NCBI RefSeq assembly: GCF_014193285.1
Contig: NZ_JACHZE010000003.1
Span: 458,065-522,064 of the forward strand
Length of the DNA: 64,000 nucleotides
Source: Atlantibacter sp. RC6
Lineage (GTDB): Bacteria; Pseudomonadota; Gammaproteobacteria; Enterobacterales; Enterobacteriaceae
Reading direction: 5' to 3'
Shown: piece after piece, positions 30,651 through 39,305 of the stretch
How positions within the stretch are numbered: the first letter of the stretch is position 1
How the letters are laid out: the number at the start of each line of letters is the position of its first letter
Notes under the pieces: model-generated
Told to the model about the DNA's origin: nothing
What the model saw: the letters and a program-made list of their open reading frames with translations, nothing else
Databases searched by the model: none
Made by a program: the position numbers and the translations under genes

Positions 30651-30826
30651 GATATGTCGAAAAAACGGGATTTTTTAAACATATCGCCGCAACATGTTTA
30701 TCGCATCGACAGGTTCCGGCCATATGTCGATAAAACGCGTTTTTTTTAAACATGTCGTCGTGACATGTTTATGGCATCGACATATTATGACCATATGTCG
30801 ATAAAAACGGTTTTTTTAAACATATG
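30651..30826. repeat. Tandem repeat array (about 70 bp x 2.5) abutting the Fic start codon
   Basis: Three copies start at 30651, 30721 and 30792 with spacings of 70 and 71 bases. The third stops after 35 bases at CATATG, whose ATG is the Fic start codon. Each full unit has a half reading CATATGTCGATAAAA...TTTAAACAT and a half carrying the same flanks in the opposite direction (ATGTTTAT...ATCGACA). A closely related copy lies at 62963-63066. There is no Shine-Dalgarno sequence between array and start codon. Likely an operator array, but this is inferred. Confidence 0.9.
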
Positions 30827-31900
30827 AGCTGGCACCCGGAAACGCCCTATAACGCCCTGCCCCTGCTTCCGCCCGATCTGGAGCAGATTGAAACGCGCAA
30901 TGTACTGAAAGCCTGCATCAGCGCGCGGGCGGCCATCGCCGAACTAAAAACTGCCGGTGAGCTTATCCCCGATCAGGGTTTATTGATCAATATTCTTCCG
31001 ATGCTGGAAGCGAAAGACTCGTCGCGCATTGAAAACATCGTCACCACCAGCGATCGGCTGTTTCAGTATGCCGATCGCGAGGAGGGCGCAGATCCCGCCA
31101 CCAAAGAAGCGCTGCGCTATCGCACCGCGCTTTATGATGGCTATACCCACCTGAATCACTATCCGCTCTGCACCAACACAGCGGTGGCTATCTGCACCAA
31201 CTTACGCGCCGTACAAACCGATATCCGAAAAACGCCGGGAACGGTATTGCGCGACCACAATAATAACGTGGTGTACACACCGCCAGTGGGTGAAGAGGCT
31301 ATTCGGAACTTACTGGCGAACTGGGAGCGGTTTATTCACGGTGATGACGATGTCGATCCGCTGGTAAAAATGGCCATCGCGCACTATCAGTTCGAGTGTA
31401 TTCATCCCTTCCCCGACGGCAACGGGCGAACGGGCCGCATTCTAAATATCCTTTACCTGATTCAGACGGGTTTGCTTTCGTTGCCCATTCTGTATTTATC
31501 CCGCTTTATCCTGGAGAGACGTGATGATTACTACACCCTGCTGCGCAGGGTGACAGAACAGGGGGAATGGGAAGCGTGGATACTGTTTATGCTCGAGGCG
31601 GTGGAGAATACGTCCCGATGGACTACCGATAAAATATCGGTGGTTCGGGAGCTGATAGTAAACACCACTGACTACGTGCGTGAAAAACTGCCGAAGATCT
31701 ACACCCATGAACTTATCCAGGCGCTGTTTGCTCAGCCGTATTGCCGGATAGAAAACCTTGTGGAACGCGGTGTCGCCAAACGCCAGACGGCCTCCAACTA
31801 CCTGAAACAGCTGGTGGAAATTGGCGTGCTGGAAGAGATGAACGCCGGGCGTGAAAAGCTGTATCTCAACACCAGGCTACTGCGGGAATTGAATCAATAA
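30824..31900 (+). CDS. Fic family protein with N-terminal autoinhibitory motif and C-terminal winged helix
   Basis: An adenylyltransferase-type (AMPylating) enzyme that transfers AMP from ATP to protein hydroxyl groups. 358 residues. Fic_N region (1-110) contains S66SRIE70N71, matching the inhibitory (S/T)xxxE(G/N) helix, so it is a class II Fic that holds itself inactive. The active-site motif HPFPDGNGRTGR spans residues 194-205 with all catalytic residues intact. The C-terminal 70 residues look like a winged helix (IENLVERGVAKRQTASNYLK), suggesting DNA binding. The start codon lies within the last repeat copy. No separate antitoxin gene is adjacent. Target protein unknown. Confidence 0.9.
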   Translation: MSWHPETPYNALPLLPPDLEQIETRNVLKACISARAAIAELKTAGELIPDQGLLINILPMLEAKDSSRIENIVTTSDRLFQYADREEGADPATKEALRYRTALYDGYTHLNHYPLCTNTAVAICTNLRAVQTDIRKTPGTVLRDHNNNVVYTPPVGEEAIRNLLANWERFIHGDDDVDPLVKMAIAHYQFECIHPFPDGNGRTGRILNILYLIQTGLLSLPILYLSRFILERRDDYYTLLRRVTEQGEWEAWILFMLEAVENTSRWTTDKISVVRELIVNTTDYVREKLPKIYTHELIQALFAQPYCRIENLVERGVAKRQTASNYLKQLVEIGVLEEMNAGREKLYLNTRLLRELNQ

Positions 31901-31924
31901 GGGGTTCACTGCCCGTGAACCCCT
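31900..31924. terminator. Bidirectional hairpin between fic and tsr
   Basis: A perfect 10-bp stem AGGGGTTCAC / GTGAACCCCT with loop TGCCC sits immediately after the Fic stop and before the convergent tsr stop. Confidence 0.75.
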
Positions 31925-31944
31925 GATGCTTGCGGGCCTGGCTG

Positions 31945-33612
31945 TTAGAACGTTTCCCAGTTCTCGCCGCTGTCCGCCAGAGCGGGTTTACGGGTCGCCA
32001 GCGGCGCAGCCGGCGCTTTTGGCGGGGTTACGTCCTGTGAAATCTCCCGCGCGTCGGCGTTGATGCGGAATACCGATACCGCCTGAGTCAGGCGGCTGGC
32101 CTGTTCTTCCAGCGCGGCGGCTGCGGCAGCGGATTCCTGCACCAGCGAGGCGTTCTGCTGGGTCACGCGGTCCATCTCGGCAACCGCCAGACCCACCTGA
32201 TCGATACCGCGGCTCTGCTCGTCAGACGCCGAGGCGATTTCGCCCATGATGTCGGTCACGCGGGTTACCGCATTAACAATCTCACCCATGGTTTCGCCCG
32301 CGCTTTCTACCAGCGTCGAGCCCACTTCCACTTTGCTGACCGAGTCTTCAATCAGGCCTTTGATCTCTTTCGCGGCCTGGGCGCTGCGGCTTGCCAGGTT
32401 GCGAACTTCACCGGCCACCACCGCAAAACCACGGCCCTGCTCACCTGCGCGGGCGGCTTCCACCGCGGCGTTCAGCGCCAGGATGTTGGTCTGGAAGGCG
32501 ATACCGTCGATCACGCTGGTGATATCGGCAATTTTCTGCGAGCTACCGGCGATTTCGTGCATGGTCTGCACCACGTTGCTCACCACTTTACCGCCCTTCT
32601 GCGCGGTTTCCGAGGCGCTCAGCGCCAGCTGGCTGGCCTGACGGGCGTTCTCGGCGTTCTGTTTCACCGTTGCGGTCAGCTCTTCCATGCTGGCAGCGGT
32701 TTCTTCCAGCGAGGCCGCCTGCTGCTCGGTACGGGAAGAGAGATCGTTGTTGCCGATGGCGATTTCGCTCGCGCCGCTGTAAATCGCGTTGGCGCCGGTG
32801 CGCACATCGCCAACGGTTTTCGCCAGCTCATCCTGCATATGGCGCAGGCTGGCCGCCAGTTGGCCCATTTCGTTGGTGCCGTGAACGTCAATGCCGCGCA
32901 CCAGATCGCCGTTAGCGATATGGCGGATATTCTCCAGCAGACGCTGTAGCGGGTGGATCAACGCTTTGTTGATGCCAATCCATACCACAATCATCACCAC
33001 CAGCACGGTACCCAGCACGCCGATCAGGATCCACAGCGCCAGGTTATAGGAGTCGTTGCTGCCATCCACCGCCAACTGGTACAGACCGTCGTTCTCGGCC
33101 AGGTAGCTGTCGTAAGCTTTCTGCATCCCGTCCTGGTAGCTCTGGGTCGGCTGGTCAAAGAAGGCGTTGATTTTACCGGCACCCAGTAACTGGATCAGCT
33201 CCGCCAGCGCGTTATGGTAGATATCATAGGTGCGCTTCACTTCCTGAGCGGTTTGCTCGCTCTGGCGCGGGTCGCGTGGCTGAGACTCATAAGCCGCCCA
33301 CTGCTCTTCCGCCTGCTTCAGCGAGGTTTGCGCAATCTGCATCAGCTGCGCCACGGTCGCGCCGCTGCCCATCTGGTTGGAATCCATCATGTAACGGATA
33401 CCGGCGCGGTTCAGGGTGTTACGGGTCTGGATCAGCGCCACCCAGCTGGCGTTCAGCGTGGACTGCTGCTGACGGATGGTCTGAAGAACGGTGAAGTTTT
33501 CCTTGTCGTTTTTCAGCGCGTTAAAGAACAACCCGCCCGACGTTAACTGCAAGAGGCCAAAGAGCCCCAGTACGATAAGCAGGCTGGTGACGACTTTGAT
33601 ACGGTTGAGCAT
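31945..33612 (-). CDS. tsr: Methyl-accepting chemotaxis protein I (serine receptor) Tsr
   Basis: Transmembrane chemoreceptor that senses L-serine (and, in E. coli, AI-2 through LsrB) and controls CheA via CheW. 555 residues from ATG 33612 ([10 protein letters not shown]). TM1 is about 7-30, the periplasmic four-helix domain has the ligand-contact regions [14 protein letters not shown] and FDQPTQ, TM2 is about 190-213, then HAMP and the long signalling coiled coil with the hairpin tip [17 protein letters not shown]. The C terminus NWETF is the CheR/CheB docking pentapeptide. The longer frame to 33633 is not needed. Strong match to E. coli Tsr. Confidence 0.95.
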   Translation of the reverse strand: MLNRIKVVTSLLIVLGLFGLLQLTSGGLFFNALKNDKENFTVLQTIRQQQSTLNASWVALIQTRNTLNRAGIRYMMDSNQMGSGATVAQLMQIAQTSLKQAEEQWAAYESQPRDPRQSEQTAQEVKRTYDIYHNALAELIQLLGAGKINAFFDQPTQSYQDGMQKAYDSYLAENDGLYQLAVDGSNDSYNLALWILIGVLGTVLVVMIVVWIGINKALIHPLQRLLENIRHIANGDLVRGIDVHGTNEMGQLAASLRHMQDELAKTVGDVRTGANAIYSGASEIAIGNNDLSSRTEQQAASLEETAASMEELTATVKQNAENARQASQLALSASETAQKGGKVVSNVVQTMHEIAGSSQKIADITSVIDGIAFQTNILALNAAVEAARAGEQGRGFAVVAGEVRNLASRSAQAAKEIKGLIEDSVSKVEVGSTLVESAGETMGEIVNAVTRVTDIMGEIASASDEQSRGIDQVGLAVAEMDRVTQQNASLVQESAAAAAALEEQASRLTQAVSVFRINADAREISQDVTPPKAPAAPLATRKPALADSGENWETF

Positions 33613-33644
33613 GGTGACTGTTTCCCGAGGCAAAATAAAAAGGG

Positions 33645-33671
33645 GTATCGGAAAATCCCCGGAAAACTTTA
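33645..33671 (-). promoter_or_regulatory. FliA (sigma-28) promoter of tsr
   Basis: On the minus strand TAAAGTTT (33671-33664) is followed by exactly 11 bases and TCCGATAC (33652-33645). This fits the flagellar consensus TAAAGTTT-N11-GCCGATAA at 14 of 16 positions and lies 33 bases before the tsr start. It places tsr in the class 3 flagellar regulon. Confidence 0.88.
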
Positions 33672-33809
33672 TAGGGGAAATCCCTGGACTTACGTTTTTA
33701 TTCGCTGAGCGGTGGCGGGCTTTCGTTTTCGCGTCAGGTCATCACGGCTCTTTTTCCTGCCGGCGGGTTTAGCCTATGATAGGCACTCTCTTTTGTGGCG
33801 GGAATAAAC

Positions 33810-34262
33810 ATGATTTGGTTGATGCTGGCTACCCTGGTGGTGGTGTTTGTGGTGGGTTTTCGGGTATTGACCTCCGATTCGCGTCGCGCGGTGCGGCGGC
33901 TTAGCGAACGTCTTAATATTCAGACGTTGCAGGTGGAGTCGATGATCGACCAGATGGGCAAGCAGGCCGGGCACGAGTTTATTCAGTATCTGGCGCGCCC
34001 CGATGAAGTGCATCTGCAAAACGCCGCCCAGTTGTTGCTGATCTATCAGGCATACATCGTCGACGGCAGCGAGCAAAACCTGCTGCGCTGGCACCGCATT
34101 CTGCAAAAAGGCCGGTTAAGCGCCCCGCTCACCGACGCGCAAATCCGCCTTGCCCTGCGCTTTTATCACGAGCTGGATTTGGATAACTACGAGCTTAACG
34201 CCTTCCAGTTGCGTTACAACGCGCTGTTCGTGCCGGACGGCACCGTGACTTACCTGCACTAA
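33810..34262 (+). CDS. DUF1198 family inner-membrane-anchored protein (YicN-like)
   Basis: 150 residues, the same length as E. coli YicN, with one N-terminal membrane segment (MIWLMLATLVVVFVVGFRVL) and a soluble helical domain (VESMIDQMGKQAGHEFIQYL, LLRWHRILQKGRLSAPLTDA). The function of the family is unknown. GGGA precedes ATG 33810 by six bases; the frame from 33795 would need GTG. Stands alone between tsr and the LysE-type exporter. Confidence 0.85.
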   Translation: MIWLMLATLVVVFVVGFRVLTSDSRRAVRRLSERLNIQTLQVESMIDQMGKQAGHEFIQYLARPDEVHLQNAAQLLLIYQAYIVDGSEQNLLRWHRILQKGRLSAPLTDAQIRLALRFYHELDLDNYELNAFQLRYNALFVPDGTVTYLH

Positions 34263-34347
34263 CCCTCTCCACGCAGCGATGCGTATTTTGTTCAATACCC
34301 GCATGGCCTGACATGGCACGGTAACCCCTTCACTAACAGGAGGGGTT

Positions 34348-34935
34348 ATGAGTGTTGTCTGGTCGATGATGGTGTTTGCGCTGGTGTCGTCGGTATCGCC
34401 GGGGCCGGTCAATCTGGTGGCGTTAAGCAGCGGCGTCAGTTTTGGCTGGCGGGCCAGCGTCCCGCACGTCACGGGGGCGACGGTGGGTTTTACCGCTTTA
34501 CTGCTCGCCACCGGCTATGGGTTGTATGAGCTGTTGCTGTTATGGCCCGTGCTACAGAGCGCGATCCGCTTCGGCGGCATCGCGTTTTTACTGTGGATGG
34601 CCTGGCGGCTGGCGCGGGATAACGGCGAGATAAATAAACGCGAGGCGCAGCGCGCGCCGGGGGCGTTTAACGGTGCGCTGATGCAGTGGCTGAATCCGAA
34701 AGCCTGGCTGGCCTGCGTGGCGGGCATGGGGTTATTCGCCAGCGACGGCAATCACGCCACGCTGTGGCTGTTTGCCGGGATCTATTTCGTGGTGTGTTAC
34801 TTGTCGATCCTGAGCTGGGCGCTGGCGGGCGCCTCGCTGAGCGGCTGGCTGCAACAGCCCGCCCGGACCCGGCTGTTTAACCGGGTACTGGCGGCGCTGC
34901 TACTGGGCTGCGCCGCCTGGCTGGCGCTCGCTTAA
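34348..34935 (+). CDS. LysE/RhtB family amino-acid exporter
   Basis: 195 residues with about six membrane segments and the family N-terminal signature SSVSPGPVNLVALSSGVSFG (residues about 14-33), followed by WLNPKAWL near residue 115. Members export amino acids or their derivatives by proton exchange; the substrate cannot be assigned here. AGGAGG lies 6-7 bases before the ATG. The stop overlaps the convergent AraC-family gene by four bases. Confidence 0.88.
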   Translation: MSVVWSMMVFALVSSVSPGPVNLVALSSGVSFGWRASVPHVTGATVGFTALLLATGYGLYELLLLWPVLQSAIRFGGIAFLLWMAWRLARDNGEINKREAQRAPGAFNGALMQWLNPKAWLACVAGMGLFASDGNHATLWLFAGIYFVVCYLSILSWALAGASLSGWLQQPARTRLFNRVLAALLLGCAAWLALA

Positions 34936-35744
34936 AGCAGATCGCGGTACTGCTTCGGCGTTACCGCCAGGTGCTGTTTGAACGCGCGCTGGAAATGCGC
35001 CTGATCGGCGAAGCCCACGTCCTGGGCGACATCCGCCAGCGGTGCGCCACGCTTTAACCGCTCGCGGGCAATATGCAGGCGGCGGTTCATTAACAGCGCG
35101 TGGGGCGTTGCGCCGTAATGCTGCTGGCATAAGCGGATCAGATGGCTAACTGACAGCCCGGCGGTCTGCGCCAGTTCCGCCAGGGTAAGCGGCGCGTGGT
35201 ATTCATCGTTGATTTTCGCTTTTACTCTGGCGAGCAGCGCGGGCGCGGCATCGGGCTGGCGATCCTGCGGGCGCAGCCGCTGCTGGACCATCAGCATCAG
35301 GCGCGCTGCTTCGCACTCTTTTTCCAGCGCCTCCCGCCCGTCATCCACCACGATGTGATACAGCCGGTTCAGGCCATCGAAAATCGCGCTATCGCGTGTC
35401 CAGGTCTGGGTGAAATGGCAGGCGTCTTCGGCTTCTCTGCCGGTGAGTTCATTTAGCCAGCGGCTGTCAAAATAGAACATCCGGTAGGCCCAGGGCTGGT
35501 TTTGCAGCGGGTTGCAGGCGTGCAGATCGCCGGGATTCATCAGGACCACCGTGCCTTCGCTGACCTCGATACGCGTTTTCTCATTCAGGTAGCTGCTGGA
35601 GCCGCCAATAATAGCGCCGATAGAGAACGTTTCGTGGGTGTGCGGCGCGTAGCTCACCGTGCGCCCGTCTTTCACGTTACGCACCTCAAGCCATGGGAGC
35701 GCGTCGCTGCGCCAGAATTGTTGCCGGATAGGGTATCGCGCCAT
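34932..35744 (-). CDS. AraC family transcriptional regulator
   Basis: 270 residues: N-terminal cupin-like AraC effector domain (APHTHETFSIGAIIGG, VVLMNPGDLHACNP) and C-terminal double HTH (LTLAELAQTAGLSVSHLIRL; DVAQDVGFADQAHFQRAFKQ). Of the type often paired with LysE-family exporters, so it probably controls the convergent neighbour; effector unknown. GAGGTG four bases before ATG 35744 decides the start; the frame to 35822 lacks a ribosome site. Confidence 0.9.
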   Translation of the reverse strand: MARYPIRQQFWRSDALPWLEVRNVKDGRTVSYAPHTHETFSIGAIIGGSSSYLNEKTRIEVSEGTVVLMNPGDLHACNPLQNQPWAYRMFYFDSRWLNELTGREAEDACHFTQTWTRDSAIFDGLNRLYHIVVDDGREALEKECEAARLMLMVQQRLRPQDRQPDAAPALLARVKAKINDEYHAPLTLAELAQTAGLSVSHLIRLCQQHYGATPHALLMNRRLHIARERLKRGAPLADVAQDVGFADQAHFQRAFKQHLAVTPKQYRDLL

Positions 35745-35801
35745 GATGCACCTCAGTAAGTGAGCATTAACTTTTAGCACAGCTTTGGCGCGCAAGACGA
35801 T

Positions 35802-35830
35802 AAAAAAACGGCCCCTTAACAAGCGGGCCG
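35802..35830 (-). terminator. Rho-independent terminator after fraA
   Basis: On the minus strand CGGCCC...GGGCCG (6-bp outer stem, AGGGG/CGCTT inside) is followed by seven T residues, 11 bases beyond the fraA stop. Confidence 0.85.
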
Positions 35831-35840
35831 GGGAACAAAA

Positions 35841-37160
35841 TCAACCTAACACCATTTTGCCGATCATCAGCCCCATCGCCACCGAGACAATCACGTTCAC
35901 CAGGCCGGGACGCATAAAGCTGTGGTTAAGCACATATTTACCGATGCGGGTGGTGCCGGTATCGTCGAAAGCCAGCGCCGCGAGGCACTGCCCGGCCACC
36001 GGGATAAAAAAGTAGCCGTTGACCGCAGGCCAGGAGCCAATCAGCGCATACGCCGGTAACCCCAACGCCAGCCCCAGCGGCAGCAGGATCAGGGTGGTTG
36101 CCGCCTGGCTGCTGACCATCGCCGAGACAAAGAACATCATGATGGCGATAAGCCAGGTATGCTCCTGCAACAGCACCTGCACTTCGGATTTGATCAGGTC
36201 GATATGGCTGCTGACGAAGGTTTCGCTCATCCACGCCAGGCCAAAGGCGCAGACAATAGCCAGCGCACCGGCGCGGAACACGCTACCGCTGAGGATGTGA
36301 TCCACCGGCGGGCGGCACAGCAGCACAATCAGGCAGGCAAAGGAGAGCATCACAATCTGGATCGCCGCCGACATCGAGAGCGGTTGCAGCCCTTTGGCGG
36401 TTTCAACCAGCGGACGCAGGCCGGGCACCAGCCCCAGCAGCACAATCACCACCGCACCGGTCAGGAACAACAGCACCGAGAGTTTGGCGCGTGGTGCGAT
36501 TTCAGCGCTGCGCTCCGCTTTGCCGATCGGCTTTAGCAGCCCTTCCGCCAGGCGGCGCTGGTATTCCGGATCGTCCTTCAGCTCCTTGCCTTTATTAAAG
36601 GTGGCGATCGCCCCCGCCGCCACGCCAATCAGCGTCGCCGGGACACAAATCATCATGATGGTGGAAATGGAGATGCCGAACGGGGCCATCAGGCCAATCA
36701 TCGCCGCCATGGCCGCTGAAATCGGGCTGGCAGTAATCGCTTGCTGAGAGGCAATCACTGAAATCGACAGCGGCCGCTCCGGGCGAATGCCGGAATCCCG
36801 CGCCACTTCGGAGATCACCGGCAGCAGGCTGTATACCACATGCCCGGTACCGGACATAAAGGTGAAGATATAGCAAATAAACGGCGCCAGCAGCGTGATA
36901 TAACGCGGATGGCGGCGCAGCATTTTTTCCGCCAGCCGGACCAATAAATCCAGCCCGCCGGATGCCTGCAATGACGATGCTGCTAATACCACGGAGAGAA
37001 TAATTAAAATAACATCGATGGGCGGTGATGAGGGCGTCAGGCCAAAACCAAATACCAGAACGCCAACACCAAGGCCGCCAACCATACCTAAAAATACGCC
37101 GCCAATACGCGCGCCAAACATCAGGGCTACCAGGATAAAACACAATTCTGTCCAGAACAT
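35841..37160 (-). CDS. fraA: DcuA/DcuB-type transporter, probable fructose-asparagine/aspartate uptake protein FraA
   Basis: 439 residues with about 10-12 membrane segments and Dcu-family signatures: LQASGGLDLLVRLAEKML, MSGTGHVVYSLLPVI, TGTTRIGKYVLNHSFMRPGL. Dcu proteins carry C4-dicarboxylates, but the Salmonella fra locus uses a Dcu homologue, FraA, to import fructose-asparagine or fructose-aspartate. Position as last gene after fraR, fraB, fraD supports the FraA assignment. An unrelated APC permease (FrlA) does this in the frl locus, so Dcu type argues for fra. Substrate is inferred. Confidence 0.82.
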   Translation of the reverse strand: MFWTELCFILVALMFGARIGGVFLGMVGGLGVGVLVFGFGLTPSSPPIDVILIILSVVLAASSLQASGGLDLLVRLAEKMLRRHPRYITLLAPFICYIFTFMSGTGHVVYSLLPVISEVARDSGIRPERPLSISVIASQQAITASPISAAMAAMIGLMAPFGISISTIMMICVPATLIGVAAGAIATFNKGKELKDDPEYQRRLAEGLLKPIGKAERSAEIAPRAKLSVLLFLTGAVVIVLLGLVPGLRPLVETAKGLQPLSMSAAIQIVMLSFACLIVLLCRPPVDHILSGSVFRAGALAIVCAFGLAWMSETFVSSHIDLIKSEVQVLLQEHTWLIAIMMFFVSAMVSSQAATTLILLPLGLALGLPAYALIGSWPAVNGYFFIPVAGQCLAALAFDDTGTTRIGKYVLNHSFMRPGLVNVIVSVAMGLMIGKMVLG

Positions 37161-37221
37161 ACTTACCCCCGGATAATGGAGTGAATTCCAGTTATGTTTT
37201 TATGTAATCGGTGAGATGCAA

Positions 37222-38070
37222 TTAGCCGGAATACGGTTTACCAAAACCAAACGCGCCATAATGATGTAAGACCTGGCCCGCGGATTTCCCGCCTGCCGTC
37301 ATGGCGCGAATAATATCGTCATGGTCCGGTTGGGGTTTACCGCATGTCAGAACGGACAGCATAAAGCCGGTTAAAAAGGCATCACCCGCGCCGAGGGTAT
37401 CGACGGGTTGAATATAAACCGGCTGCCATTCGATGAGTTCATCTCCGGCATAGTAATACACTTTTTCATGCCCGCGCGTGGCGATAACCTGTTTACAGCC
37501 GTAATCGTAAAATTTATAAATCTTATTAATGGTCTCTTCGACCGATAACGCCCCGCAGGAAATAAAACCGTAATCCACCCACGGACAAACCTGTTTAAAA
37601 TAATCGTCAGTACCACGCCCGGAAAAATCAAACGACAGGGTGACATTGCGTTGTTTAATTTTTTCTAATTCCGTTTCGAGAAATCCATTAATACTGGAAT
37701 GCACCGCATCGAATTGCGCAATATAATCGAGATCGTCGTTGGATAATTGCAGCGGGTTTTCGCGTAATACGCCGTTTTTATTACTGGTGACAAATTCTCT
37801 GTCGCCATCCACCAGCCGGATACAGGCATAGCCGTTTTCCCCGACATAGTGGCGACAGCGCTGACTGTCGATGTTCAATTCCTGCAACGTATCCTGCACG
37901 TGCCGCGCGGCGGCGTCGTTGCCGAAAGCGCCGAGAAACGCGCTTTCACAGCCCGCCAGCCGGGCGTACACCGCGAAGTTCAGCGCGTTGCCGCCGGGGT
38001 ACATCACGCCGGAATGAAGATATTTATCAACGACATTATCACCAATGCCAATCACCTTAATGTTCATCAT
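37222..38070 (-). CDS. fraD: PfkB-family sugar kinase, probable FraD (glycated amino acid 6-kinase)
   Basis: 282 residues. Phosphorylates C6 of the fructose moiety of an imported Amadori compound, making the FraB substrate. PfkB features: N-terminal PGGNALNFAVYARLAG, C-terminal DTLGAGDAFLTGF with the catalytic Asp. Related to FrlD of E. coli. The ATG at 38070 is followed at once by ATG 38067, and the second has the better spacing to AAGGA. About 60 bases separate it from fraB. Confidence 0.85.
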   Translation of the reverse strand: MMNIKVIGIGDNVVDKYLHSGVMYPGGNALNFAVYARLAGCESAFLGAFGNDAAARHVQDTLQELNIDSQRCRHYVGENGYACIRLVDGDREFVTSNKNGVLRENPLQLSNDDLDYIAQFDAVHSSINGFLETELEKIKQRNVTLSFDFSGRGTDDYFKQVCPWVDYGFISCGALSVEETINKIYKFYDYGCKQVIATRGHEKVYYYAGDELIEWQPVYIQPVDTLGAGDAFLTGFMLSVLTCGKPQPDHDDIIRAMTAGGKSAGQVLHHYGAFGFGKPYSG

Positions 38071-38131
38071 TATTCCTTGTTGATAGCGATAAATCGGGCG
38101 TCCCTGCCCCTTGCGTCAAATCCTGGCGTGA

Positions 38132-39106
38132 TTAATATTCGACCTTCCACATGTAGCGGCGGGTCGTTAACGGATGCTGGCGGATCTCAGCCAGCGCACG
38201 GTTATAAACCGGATAAACGTTATTGAACAACGAATGGTTGAAGTAATCGATCACCGTCGGCTTGATGGTGGAGAGACCCAGCTCTTTGGCGTCCACTACT
38301 TCGATGCGGCGGCCATATTTTTTCAGGAAGTTCAGGGCGCGCTCGTCCACTGCGCGAGTGCTGCCTTCAGAGAACTGGAAGAAGAACGGCGTGTTGGCAT
38401 CGGTGATTTCAAACGGGCCGTGGAAGAATTCGCCGCTGTGGATGCAGGCAGAGTGGATCCACTGCATTTCCATAAAGATGCAGATGCTCTGCAAATAGGC
38501 CGCGCCGTAACCCGCACCGCTCGCCATGGTGTAGATGACTTTGTCGTCTTTGTATTCCTGGGCAAACGCCTGGGCGCGGTTCTGCAAATGATCCCACGCG
38601 CGGTACACGATACGGTTGATTTTGCTCAGTCCGTCCTGGAAATCCTCGTAATGGGCATAACCTTCGGTCTGGTTAAGAATTTCTACCGCGGTAATCAGAC
38701 CTTTGAGGGTTTTCTCTTCGGCGATATCTTTGCCGTCGCCAAAGCTGTAGGTTTCGACGAAGTCACAATGCGCCACCAGCGGGGAGTCGGTCACCCAGGT
38801 CAGGCCGATAACCGGCACGCCGCGGCTCTGGGCCAGCTCTGCCGCTTTAATGGTTTCCGGGGTGTTGCCTTTATGGGACGCCACCACCACCACCGCGTTG
38901 TCGCCCAGCGCCACCGGCGGGTTGTTGATAAACTCGCCGCTGTTGTACAACCCGACAGTGACTTTAGTGGCTTCTTTTTCCAGGAAGGCTTTCGCCGGGT
39001 AAAACGCCGCATACGAGCCGCCGCAGGCGACGTAATAGACGTGGGTGATCCCGCCTTTCTCTGCTTTGTTGTCCACAATGCCGCTAATGATTTCTTTAAT
39101 ACTCAT
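38132..39106 (-). CDS. fraB: SIS-domain deglycase, probable FraB (6-phospho-fructose-aspartate deglycase)
   Basis: 324 residues with tandem SIS domains as in FrlB/FraB/GlmS. It cleaves the 6-phosphorylated Amadori compound to glucose-6-phosphate and the free amino acid. Visible: VYYVACGGSYAAFYPAKAFL, VVVASHKGNTPETIKAAELA, and the region MQWIHSACIHSGEFFHGPFE holding Glu and His residues of the kind used for catalysis in FraB and FrlB. Start ATG 39106 (MSIKEIISGI) after AAGGGGAAAAGTG. The specificity (aspartate versus lysine side) is inferred from the Dcu-type transporter partner. Confidence 0.85.
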   Translation of the reverse strand: MSIKEIISGIVDNKAEKGGITHVYYVACGGSYAAFYPAKAFLEKEATKVTVGLYNSGEFINNPPVALGDNAVVVVASHKGNTPETIKAAELAQSRGVPVIGLTWVTDSPLVAHCDFVETYSFGDGKDIAEEKTLKGLITAVEILNQTEGYAHYEDFQDGLSKINRIVYRAWDHLQNRAQAFAQEYKDDKVIYTMASGAGYGAAYLQSICIFMEMQWIHSACIHSGEFFHGPFEITDANTPFFFQFSEGSTRAVDERALNFLKKYGRRIEVVDAKELGLSTIKPTVIDYFNHSLFNNVYPVYNRALAEIRQHPLTTRRYMWKVEY

Positions 39107-39162
39107 CACTTTTCCCCTTGGGTCGTTTCTGACGTTAACCGCGTAACAGCCGCGCGCCAATC

Positions 39163-39210
39163 AATGTATCTAAATGTATTGTTCAAGATATATAACATTG
39201 GAATACATTT
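39163..39210. promoter_or_regulatory. Candidate FraR operator upstream of fraB
   Basis: Three copies of AATGTAT/ATACATT sit at 39163-39169, 39173-39179 and 39203-39209. The last two form a 9-bp inverted repeat AAATGTATT / AATACATTT with 21 bases between. A similar ATTGT/ACAAT-TATAC pattern lies before fraR (40040-40085). A GntR/UTRA repressor site is the natural reading; not proven. Confidence 0.5.
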
Positions 39211-39230
39211 CGATCAACGTGTGCTCATGC

Positions 39231-39265
39231 AAAAAAATCGGGATCCGCGATGCGGATCCCGATTT
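39231..39265 (-). terminator. Rho-independent terminator of fraR
   Basis: On the minus strand a perfect 14-bp stem (AAATCGGGATCCGC / GCGGATCCCGATTT, 3-nt loop) continues into TTTT, 40 bases after the fraR stop and before the fraB promoter. fraR therefore seems to be its own transcript. Confidence 0.92.
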
Positions 39266-39305
39266 ACGCTGAAACAGAGCAACGATCAACGGCAAAAAAT
39301 GGGGG

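Noticed and set aside
30651..30826. CRISPR-like reading of the tandem repeats before fic
   Set aside because: Units are about 70 bp with no unique spacers, and half-units alternate in orientation; no cas genes are near.
37222..39106. frlB/frlD (fructoselysine) assignment
   Set aside because: The sequence families overlap, but the linked transporter is Dcu-type rather than the APC-type FrlA, which favours fra. Fructoselysine cannot be fully excluded.
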